From Shewanella frigidimarina (GTDB lineage: Bacteria; Pseudomonadota; Gammaproteobacteria; Enterobacterales; Shewanellaceae), in the NCBI RefSeq assembly GCF_003797125.1, contig NZ_RKKE01000007.1, positions 124,001 to 188,000 of the forward strand: DNA of 64,000 nucleotides. Reading direction: 5' to 3'. A program made the position numbers and the translations under genes. Shown here piece by piece: positions 54,254 through 62,025 of the stretch. The stretch's first letter is position 1; every line of letters begins with the position of its first letter. The notes under the pieces were generated by a model. It was not told where the DNA came from. It searched no databases and saw nothing but the letters and a program-made list of their open reading frames with translations.

Positions 54254-54660
54254 TCATTCTTGTGTGTTGAGCACATTCAACATTATTGTTTTTAGCGTTT
54301 ATCATCATGGCAATCTTCAGTATTGCCATGATGAATATCGAGGTTGTTATGAAGAGATTCCCACTTTCTAGTGTGCTATTAGGCGCGTTTGTTGGGGTAA
54401 TGATCCCCGCGGCTTTCACATCACCTGTCGCTTATGGCGCAGAGCACGATCATGCCCAGCATCAGTCGCAAGCCAGTAAAACTTATACTTGCCCGATGCA
54501 CCCTGAAGTGATCAGTGATAAAGAGGGAACCTGCCCCATCTGTAATATGTTTCTCGTCGTCAAAGAAGAGGAAGAAGAGTCCACCATTGACGACACTCAA
54601 GATCCAATGGCAAACATGCAAAGTGCGACTCCTGTAAAACAAAGCCAAGCAGATAAGGTG
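54251..54660 (+). repeat. Tandem repeat unit 2 at the cus locus
   Basis: Second copy of the ~401 base unit. It is about a dozen bases longer because of a small insertion around GCAATCTTCAGTATTGCCATG, and it continues into the full cusB-like gene. Confidence 0.85.
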
Positions 54661-55857
54661 TTTAGCCAACCTAAACCTACATTAGTGCCGGCAGCAAATC
54701 AGAGCGACAGCACCAATGTAAAATATGTTTGTCCAATGCATCCACATGTGGTGTCCGATGCTCCTGGAACCTGCCCTATTTGCGGGATGAATTTAGAGAA
54801 AGTCACCGTTACCGATGCAAGCCAAGAAATTGTTGTCGGTGTTTCTGGCGGGATGCAACAAGCTTTGGGTATGCGAAGCCATGTAGTTGAAAAAACCAGT
54901 TTGTCGCGCCAAGTGAATACCATAGGCACGGTGCAATATAATGAAAATGCGATTGGCCATGTGCATACACGCGCAACCGGATGGATAGAAACGCTCACGG
55001 TACATAACGTGGGACAACAGATAAAAAAAGGCCAACTTTTATATGAGCTTTATTCACCCGAGCTCGTCAATGCCCAAGACGACTATTCCCAAGCTCAAGA
55101 CTACCTTTTGCAAGATAAAAAACGAGGTAGCAGTTTATTACTTAAAGCACGTAAACGCTTAGAGCTGCTTGGCGTCGATACCTCGATAATTGATCGTTTA
55201 GAAAAAACCGGTGAAACCATTTTTAAAGTGCCTTTTTATGCCCCACAAGATGGCTTTATCAGTAAGCTAACCGTGCGTCATGGCATGTATATTCAGCCTG
55301 GAGATACCTTGTTTGAAATCGTTAATTTAGACAGTGTATGGGTCATTGCTGATGTATTTGAAAATGAACAAAGCTGGCTACAACAAGGCCGTAAAGTCAG
55401 TGTTAGCGCTGCAGCACAAGGGCTGTTTGATATTGACTCGACAATTGACTATATCTACCCAGAATTAGACCCTGTCACCCGAGCGATGCGAGTGCGGATC
55501 AAGCTTAACAATCATAACGATAAACTCAGACCTGGCAGTTTAGTTGATGTGACCTTATTTGGCCTGCCAAAAGATAATGTGCTCACTGTACCAACTGAAG
55601 CACTGATCCTTACCGGACGTGAAAACCGTGTGGTGGTGCAACGCAGTGATACCAGCTTTGCTTCCGTGCCAGTCAAAATTGGTATGATGGCAGACGGTAG
55701 AGCTGAAATCTTAGAAGGACTGAATGAACATGACAAAGTGGTTATTTCAGGGCAGTTCTTATTGGACTCAGAAGCCAGTATTCAAGGCAGTTTACAGCGT
55801 TTAAGTAATGCGCCAACGACCAAAGAATCAACCACTACCGATGCTCACCAGCACTAA
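54349..55857 (+). CDS. cusB: Cu/Ag efflux RND periplasmic adaptor, CusB-like
   Basis: A 502-residue membrane-fusion protein of a heavy-metal RND pump. Signal peptide about 1-28; two heavy-metal-binding domains (YTCPMHPEV at about 43 and YVCPMHPHV at about 125, each ending CPIC.M), then the lipoyl/alpha-hairpin and beta-barrel domains (IGTVQYNENAIGHVHTRATG; TVRHGMYIQPGDTLFEIVNL; LRPGSLVDVTLFG). It links CusA to an outer-membrane channel. The paired metal domains suggest copper or silver. Twelve bases before cusA. No CusC-like gene is in this window. Confidence 0.85.
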   Translation: MKRFPLSSVLLGAFVGVMIPAAFTSPVAYGAEHDHAQHQSQASKTYTCPMHPEVISDKEGTCPICNMFLVVKEEEEESTIDDTQDPMANMQSATPVKQSQADKVFSQPKPTLVPAANQSDSTNVKYVCPMHPHVVSDAPGTCPICGMNLEKVTVTDASQEIVVGVSGGMQQALGMRSHVVEKTSLSRQVNTIGTVQYNENAIGHVHTRATGWIETLTVHNVGQQIKKGQLLYELYSPELVNAQDDYSQAQDYLLQDKKRGSSLLLKARKRLELLGVDTSIIDRLEKTGETIFKVPFYAPQDGFISKLTVRHGMYIQPGDTLFEIVNLDSVWVIADVFENEQSWLQQGRKVSVSAAAQGLFDIDSTIDYIYPELDPVTRAMRVRIKLNNHNDKLRPGSLVDVTLFGLPKDNVLTVPTEALILTGRENRVVVQRSDTSFASVPVKIGMMADGRAEILEGLNEHDKVVISGQFLLDSEASIQGSLQRLSNAPTTKESTTTDAHQH

Positions 55858-55868
55858 GGAGCACGACA

Positions 55869-58800
55869 ATGTTAGCAAAAATTATCAGTGCTTCAATAAA
55901 GCAACGCGTTATGGTGTTGATACTCACGGCCGTTATCGCGTTAGTGGGTTATCAAGCCATGCGCATGACCCCACTGGACGCGCTACCTGATTTATCAGAC
56001 GTACAAGTTATTGTAAAAACCTCTTACCCAGGCCAAGCACCGCAATTAGTTGAAGACCAAATTACCTATCCATTGTCATCGGCCATGCTGGCCGTGCCAG
56101 GAGCCAAAACAGTACGTGGTTTTTCAATGTTTGGTGACTCGTTTGTGTATGTCATATTTGAAGATGGCACCGACATCTATTGGGCACGTTCACGCGTGCT
56201 TGAATACTTATCGCAAACCCAAGACCAACTGCCAGCTGGTGTCACACCCAGTATTGGCCCAGATGCATCGGGAGTGGGTTGGATTTTCCAATATGCCTTA
56301 GTCGATCGTAACGGACAGTATGATTTAGCCCAACTGCGTTCATTACAAGATTGGTTTTTAAAACTTGAATTACAAAGTGTTGCCGGAGTATCCGAAGTTG
56401 CGACTGTTGGCGGTATGGAACAAACATATCAAGTGGTCGTCGACCCACATAAGCTAGCACTGTATAAAATCGACTTAATGACCATTAAAAACGCCTTAGA
56501 TAACTCCAATAGCTCGACAGGCGGCTCGGTGATTGAAATGGCCGAAGCAGAATACATGATCACTTCAAGTGGTTATCGCCAAACCATTGCCGACTTTGCA
56601 GAAATTCCACTGGGAATTTTATCTGAAACTGGCACACCAGTATTAATGAAAGACGTTGCCCAACTACGAACCGGCCCTGCGGCGCGTCGTGGTATTGCCG
56701 AACTCGATGGCAAAGGTGAAGTTGTCGGCGGTATTGTGGTGATGCGCTATGGTGAAAATGCTCTTGAAACCATTAATAATGTTAAGCAAAAACTAAAGGA
56801 GATCAGTAATGGATTACCTGATGGGGTCGAATTAGTCACCACTTATGATCGCTCAGAGTTAATCTTACGCTCAGTCGATAACCTTAAGCATAAAGTGCTA
56901 GAAGAAATGCTGGTTGTCGGACTTATTTGCCTACTATTTTTACTGCATGCACGCTCAACGTTAGTCGCGATAATCACCTTACCTATTTCGATTTTAGTCA
57001 GCTTTATCGCCATGAATATCATTGGTGTCAATGCCAATATTATGAGCTTAGGCGGTATTGCCATTGCCATTGGAGCTGTGGTTGATGCGTCAATTGTGAT
57101 GGTCGAAAATACCCATAAACATTTAGAACACTATCGCCAAAAACACGGTAAAGCTCCTGAGGGGGATGACCATTGGCAACTAGTTAAAGAAGCTTCAATT
57201 GAGGTTGGCCCTGCATTATTTTTCAGCTTATTGATTATCACCCTAAGCTTTACGCCGGTCTTTGCCCTTGAAGCGCAAGAAGGACGTTTATTTCACCCGC
57301 TAGCCTTTACCAAAACCTTCGCTATGGCGGCTTCTGCCATTTTAGCAATTACCTTAATTCCGGTGTTAATGGGTTATTTTGTCCGCGGTAAAATCCCTGA
57401 TGAGCGTAAAAACCCCATTAGCCGAGTATTAATTGCCATATATCAACCATTGTTAAAATGGGTACTGCATTTCCCTAAAATCACCATCGGATTAGCCATT
57501 ATTGTGCTATTCAGTGCTTACTACCCATTAAGCCAAATGGGTTCAGAGTTTATGCCCACCTTAGAAGAAGGTGACCTACTTTACATGCCCACCACGCTAC
57601 CCAGTGTAAGTGCAGGCAAAGCAGCAGAAATATTGCAGCAAACTGACCGACTGATAAAAACAGTACCCGAAGTTAAACGCGTGTTTGGCAAAGTGGGCCG
57701 AGCCATTACAGCAACAGACCCAGCGCCGCTAACAATGCTAGAAACCACCATCATGCTCAAACCGCCTGGCGAATGGCGTGAAGGCGTAACCTTAGAGAGC
57801 ATTATTGCTGAACTGCAAAAAACCGTGCGTATACCAGGGATGACCAATGCTTGGGTGCAACCGATTAAAACCCGTATCGATATGCTATCTACCGGCGTGA
57901 GAACCCCTGTCGGCATAAAAATATCGGGCGCAAATGTTGAAGAACTACAACGTATTGGTGCAGAAATTGAAGCGGTAGTAAACCAATTACCGGGAACTGA
58001 ATCGGCATTTTCACAACGCAGTAGCGGCGGCCGTTATATCGATATCACACCAGATCTTAAAAATGCCGCACGTTATGGCATGACCTTAAAAGACATCCAA
58101 GATGTGGTAAAAATTGCCATTGGTGGCATGACAATAGGTGAATCAATACAAGGTCAAGAACGCTATCCAATCAATATCCGTTACCCACGAGAGCTACGTG
58201 ACAACATCGAGAAGCTCAGAAATTTACCCGTTCTGACTAAAACGGGTAAGTACTTACCGTTAAGTTATCTCGCCGAGCTGAAAATTACCGATGGTGCGCC
58301 TATGCTAGCCAGTGAAAACGGTCGCCTTATCTCGTGGGTGTTTGTCGATCTGAAAGACATTTCTATCGGTGAATATATCGTTGCAGCAGAAAAGGCACTT
58401 AAACAACAAATTACCCTTCCTCCACGCTACAACTATAGCTTTGCTGGGCAATACGAGTACATGCAACGCGTAGACGCCAAAATGAAAATGGTGATCCCAT
58501 TAATGATCGCGGTGATTTTTATGTTATTGATGATGACTTTCAACTCAGTAATACAAGCATCGGTGATCATGTTAAGTTTACCTTTTTCATTGGTGGGTAG
58601 TGCATGGCTATTATATGGTCTGGACTTTAATTTTTCAGTTGCTGTATCTGTCGGCATGATTGCCTTAGCAGGGGTCGCTGCAGAGTTTGGCGTGGTGATG
58701 CAGGTGTACCTTAATAATAGTATTAAGGCCTATAAAGAAGCCGACAACTACCACAGCAAAGCGGATTTAACGGCTGCATTAATTGAAGGTGCAGTGATGC

Positions 58801-59012
58801 GCATTCGCCCTAAAGCCATGACCGTCGCCACCATCTTTTTTGGTTTACTACCGATCATGTGGGGAAGCGGTACGGGTAATGAAGTGATGCAAAAAATTGC
58901 TGCGCCTATGGTCGGAGGAATGGTCACAGCGCCGCTACTGTCGCTATTTGTTATCCCAGCAATTTACTTGCTGATATATGGCCGTAAGTTACCCAAGCAA
59001 TCATTATCTTAA
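55869..59012 (+). CDS. cusA: Heavy-metal RND efflux permease, CusA/CzcA family
   Basis: A 1047-residue inner-membrane RND pump of the HME class with twelve helices and two large periplasmic loops. The N-terminal TPLDALPDLSDVQVIV and the TM4 segment AIGAVVDASIVMVENTHKHLE with proton-relay acids are diagnostic. MPTTLPSVSAGKAAEILQQT and the C-terminal AAEFGVVMQVYLNN also fit. It presumably exports Cu(I)/Ag(I) with the adjacent adaptor; zinc/cobalt specificity is not excluded. Confidence 0.88.
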   Translation: MLAKIISASIKQRVMVLILTAVIALVGYQAMRMTPLDALPDLSDVQVIVKTSYPGQAPQLVEDQITYPLSSAMLAVPGAKTVRGFSMFGDSFVYVIFEDGTDIYWARSRVLEYLSQTQDQLPAGVTPSIGPDASGVGWIFQYALVDRNGQYDLAQLRSLQDWFLKLELQSVAGVSEVATVGGMEQTYQVVVDPHKLALYKIDLMTIKNALDNSNSSTGGSVIEMAEAEYMITSSGYRQTIADFAEIPLGILSETGTPVLMKDVAQLRTGPAARRGIAELDGKGEVVGGIVVMRYGENALETINNVKQKLKEISNGLPDGVELVTTYDRSELILRSVDNLKHKVLEEMLVVGLICLLFLLHARSTLVAIITLPISILVSFIAMNIIGVNANIMSLGGIAIAIGAVVDASIVMVENTHKHLEHYRQKHGKAPEGDDHWQLVKEASIEVGPALFFSLLIITLSFTPVFALEAQEGRLFHPLAFTKTFAMAASAILAITLIPVLMGYFVRGKIPDERKNPISRVLIAIYQPLLKWVLHFPKITIGLAIIVLFSAYYPLSQMGSEFMPTLEEGDLLYMPTTLPSVSAGKAAEILQQTDRLIKTVPEVKRVFGKVGRAITATDPAPLTMLETTIMLKPPGEWREGVTLESIIAELQKTVRIPGMTNAWVQPIKTRIDMLSTGVRTPVGIKISGANVEELQRIGAEIEAVVNQLPGTESAFSQRSSGGRYIDITPDLKNAARYGMTLKDIQDVVKIAIGGMTIGESIQGQERYPINIRYPRELRDNIEKLRNLPVLTKTGKYLPLSYLAELKITDGAPMLASENGRLISWVFVDLKDISIGEYIVAAEKALKQQITLPPRYNYSFAGQYEYMQRVDAKMKMVIPLMIAVIFMLLMMTFNSVIQASVIMLSLPFSLVGSAWLLYGLDFNFSVAVSVGMIALAGVAAEFGVVMQVYLNNSIKAYKEADNYHSKADLTAALIEGAVMRIRPKAMTVATIFFGLLPIMWGSGTGNEVMQKIAAPMVGGMVTAPLLSLFVIPAIYLLIYGRKLPKQSLS

Positions 59013-59058
59013 ATTTATTTAACCAGAGTTGAGGTTATTACTTTTACCCCTATAAATA

Positions 59059-59092
59059 AAAATCCCAAACGATTAATCGCTTGGGATTTTTT
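59059..59092 (+). terminator. Terminator of the cus operon
   Basis: AATCCCAAACGATTAATCGCTTGGGATTTTTT: stem AATCCCAA…TTGGGATT followed by T, about 50 bases past the cusA stop. Confidence 0.85.
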
Positions 59093-59109
59093 ATATGCTA
59101 ATCAAAGTG

Positions 59110-59373
59110 TTATTTACGCTTAAGTGATTCATTAAGTTGGTCGGCTTCATCTTGTTTCTTTTTACGACACGCCGCAATATCGTCAGGATGCCCATATTTG
59201 CATGGATCGCTGGCTAAAATTGCCCTAGGGACATTCAGTATCATGTAATCTGTGTCATTTTTATTGTCATCTGCATTGCCACTATTACCAATATTGATGA
59301 TATCGGTACCACGGCATCCCGTGAGTATCACTAAGCTAGATAACAAGCTTAATTGGATTATCCGTTTTTTCAT
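59110..59373 (-). CDS. Small lipoprotein of unknown function
   Basis: An 87-residue lipoprotein. Lipobox VILTGC at about 15-20 with a basic N terminus (MKKRIIQLSLL). The short mature part is hydrophilic (NIGNSGNADDNKNDTDY) and contains two cysteines (in DPCKYGHPDDIAACRKK). The start at 59373 gives a normal lipoprotein signal; the frame to 59430 adds 19 residues. Its start overlaps the upstream membrane gene by four bases. Family unknown. Confidence 0.7.
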   Translation of the reverse strand: MKKRIIQLSLLSSLVILTGCRGTDIINIGNSGNADDNKNDTDYMILNVPRAILASDPCKYGHPDDIAACRKKKQDEADQLNESLKRK

Positions 59374-59633
59374 TGTTGTAATATTCCTTGTTTTTGACGC
59401 GCAAGCAGCATCATGCGGATAATCCCCCATAGCATAATAATCGCACCGATAATCAACATAATAATAATGATCAAAGGGTTGGCTAACATAGGCAAGAAAT
59501 CTTGGTCAAACCCTACAAGGATACCGTAGAGCCCAAGACCAAATAATATCGTGCCAGGAAAATCGATCAGTGCCACTAACAACATACTGCGATGAATACT
59601 GGCTAATGTGATTTGGGTGTTTTCCTGTGTCAT
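59370..59633 (-). CDS. Small two-helix membrane protein
   Basis: An 87-residue inner-membrane protein with two helices (about 16-40: LLVALIDFPGTILFGLGLYG; about 50-74: PLIIIIMLIIGAIIMLWG) and a basic end. It is translationally coupled to the lipoprotein gene (4-base overlap), so the two probably act together. Family not recognised. Confidence 0.65.
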   Translation of the reverse strand: MTQENTQITLASIHRSMLLVALIDFPGTILFGLGLYGILVGFDQDFLPMLANPLIIIIMLIIGAIIMLWGIIRMMLLARQKQGILQQ

Positions 59634-59846
59634 TCACTCATCCTTGTTTAAATACACTAACTCTTACCAACAACTAATAGTAACACTCTACTAACAGTAA
59701 CATTTTACCAACAACTCAATATGACATCACTTAATAATCAAGGTTCAATCGGCACTCTACATTAAATGATACTCTAGCTTTAATCGGCAACACACGAATA
59801 TAAATAATCAACATTCATTATGTAAAAATATAATTTTCAGATCTAA

Positions 59847-60623
59847 TTATTCCGCAGCGAATAACGCAATAATTGAAAAAACCCCACCTTGTGGATCATT
59901 GAGTACTGAAAAACGGCCTACGTTAGGAATATCGGTTGCTGGCACACAAACAGTAGCTCCCAAGGTTTGTGCTTTAGTAACTGATACATCACAGTCATCA
60001 ACGGCAAAGTAACTCATCCAGTGGGCAAGAGTATCACCCCATTCTGCAGTCATTTCCATCATTCCGCCAATGGCTTGTTCATCCGCATACCATTCGGTGT
60101 ATTCAAAATCAGCCACATCATTAAGCTTAGTTTGGTAACCTAATACTTGGCTATAAAACTGTTTCGCCGCAGCGGTATCACGACAAGCAAGCTCAACCCA
60201 ACATAGGGTATTTGATTCTTGCGATCGCTTAATGCCAATATGGTCTTGGCCTTGCCATAATGCAAATCGACAGCCTTCTGGATCTGTGCATAGCGCCATA
60301 CGGCCAGCATCTCCAACAGAATGAGGCCCCGCAATAATCTCACCTCCAGCTTGAGTCACAGCCTTAGAGGTAGCATCAACATCATCGACCGCAAAATAAA
60401 TTGTCCAATGAGTTGGTAAGGCCTCCATTTCTGCTGGCATTGGGTACATTGCCGCAATATCATCACCGTCGATTTGCAGCATAGTATAATGCCCTTCTGG
60501 CATAGGCATATCATCTGCTCCCCAGCCAAATAGCGCCTGATAAAATGCTTTACCTGCCGCCCAATCATGAGTTGCTAATTCAATCCAGCAAGGCTGTCCT
60601 TGTTGATACTGTTGTACCTTCAT
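59847..60623 (-). CDS. Two-domain VOC family protein (glyoxalase/dioxygenase fold)
   Basis: A 258-residue protein made of two vicinal-oxygen-chelate domains: first about 10-125 (CWIELATHDWAAGKAFYQALFGW), second about 135-255 (CWVELACRDTAAAKQFYSQVLGY). Each contains the beta-alpha-beta units typical of the fold. Similar proteins are annotated as hydroxylase or glyoxalase-like, but substrate and metal use are unknown. Single gene. Confidence 0.8.
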   Translation of the reverse strand: MKVQQYQQGQPCWIELATHDWAAGKAFYQALFGWGADDMPMPEGHYTMLQIDGDDIAAMYPMPAEMEALPTHWTIYFAVDDVDATSKAVTQAGGEIIAGPHSVGDAGRMALCTDPEGCRFALWQGQDHIGIKRSQESNTLCWVELACRDTAAAKQFYSQVLGYQTKLNDVADFEYTEWYADEQAIGGMMEMTAEWGDTLAHWMSYFAVDDCDVSVTKAQTLGATVCVPATDIPNVGRFSVLNDPQGGVFSIIALFAAE

Positions 60624-60708
60624 TATCCTAATCCTTTATAAAAATAGTTGCCTTGATATAGCCAACATGAAACTTGTCTTATAAGTTAAGTCGATATCAG
60701 CAGAAAAG

Positions 60709-60736
60709 CAAAAAGCCTTCAAACGAAGGCTTTTTG
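60709..60736 (-). terminator. Terminator of the aromatic amino-acid permease gene
   Basis: AAAAAGCCTTC, loop AAAC, GAAGGCTTTTT: strong stem with A/T tracts about 35 bases beyond the stop at 60769. Confidence 0.85.
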
Positions 60737-60768
60737 GCTAAAAGTTGTTTCACCGGAATTTTTTGCGT

Positions 60769-62025
60769 CTATTTAAACACCGGCAATATATCGGCCATGG
60801 CCAGCAAATGACACGTGGCAGTGATAACCCCAAACAACACCACAATAGCAATTAACGGGGTTCCACCAGGGACTTTAAATCCCTTTGAGTCAGGATATTG
60901 TTGTCTTACTTTATAGGCTAATAATGCTGGTACAATAACAGCCCAAATAGTGGCAGCTAGCGCAGCAAAACCAATCGCTAAAATAAATCCATTCGGAAAT
61001 AACAAACCAAGGACTGTTGGTGGCACAAACGTGACCGCTGCCGTTTTAATTCGTCCTGATCGCGAGTCGTCAAACCCAAATAAATCAGCAAGGTAATCGA
61101 ACAAGCCTAGTGTCACACCTAAAAATGATGAGGCGACGGCAAGATTAGCAAATAGGGTTAACATGTTATCCAGCCATTGGCTGGCAATAACCCCAGACAA
61201 CGCACCCACTAACACACCTATATTGCCACCTTGAGCAATAATATCGGCAAACTGGCTTCGTTGAATATTACCCATCGTTGCCACTAACCAACATATATAA
61301 ATCACCAATGCGATAGTAGTTCCGGTAATAATCGCCTTAACGATGGTTTTGGCATCTTTACCGTAATATTTGACTAAACTTGGCACATTGCCGTGATAAC
61401 CAAAACTGGCTAAGCCAAATGGAATCGCGGCAAGTAAATAAGGCAGGTAACGCGATTCACCATCAGGCGACGCTAGCTTTATGGTATCGATATCGATTAA
61501 TAAGTTACCAATAGCCAAAAAGAAAGTAATCACCATACCGCCAAGCATGATTGTGGTGATACGGTCGACCGCTTTAGTACTAATAAATACCACCAGAGCC
61601 AACACTACCGCAAACACTAATCCGGCTACGCTCTGCGGTAGGCTTACGCCCAATGCAGACAGACTGTGATTCACAATCGAACCACCACCGCTGATGTAAG
61701 CATAGGTTAAAATATATAACACAAACGCAATCGAAACGCCGTTAATCACCCGCCAGAACTGCCCCAGAGTCACCCGAGTTAAGGTGTCAAAACTGTCACC
61801 TGGTTCAAAATGCAAATTGGCTTCTAATAACAATAAACCCGACATTAGCATGCAAAACCAAACGCCGAGTAACATCGCGATAGAATAGCCAAACCACATT
61901 CCAGCACCAACAACAGGTAACGAAAACATCCCCGCACCCACAGTGGTTCCGGCAATAATCATCGCCCCACCCAATACAGATTTACCGCTGGTACGATGCT
62001 TAGCAGCATTCATATGATTAGCCAT
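60769..62025 (-). CDS. Aromatic amino-acid permease (TyrP/Mtr, HAAAP family)
   Basis: A 418-residue, about 11-helix transporter of the hydroxy/aromatic amino-acid permease family. SVLGGAMIIAGTTVGAGMFSLP near the N terminus is the family signature; the sequence also contains SLPQSVAGLVFAV and LLAAIPFGLASFGYHGNVPS. Substrate is tyrosine or tryptophan, undecided. The start codon overlaps the plsB stop (TAATG), an unusual coupling of a permease to a lipid enzyme; a start at 62013 (MNAAKHRT) is possible. Confidence 0.82.
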   Translation of the reverse strand: MANHMNAAKHRTSGKSVLGGAMIIAGTTVGAGMFSLPVVGAGMWFGYSIAMLLGVWFCMLMSGLLLLEANLHFEPGDSFDTLTRVTLGQFWRVINGVSIAFVLYILTYAYISGGGSIVNHSLSALGVSLPQSVAGLVFAVVLALVVFISTKAVDRITTIMLGGMVITFFLAIGNLLIDIDTIKLASPDGESRYLPYLLAAIPFGLASFGYHGNVPSLVKYYGKDAKTIVKAIITGTTIALVIYICWLVATMGNIQRSQFADIIAQGGNIGVLVGALSGVIASQWLDNMLTLFANLAVASSFLGVTLGLFDYLADLFGFDDSRSGRIKTAAVTFVPPTVLGLLFPNGFILAIGFAALAATIWAVIVPALLAYKVRQQYPDSKGFKVPGGTPLIAIVVLFGVITATCHLLAMADILPVFK

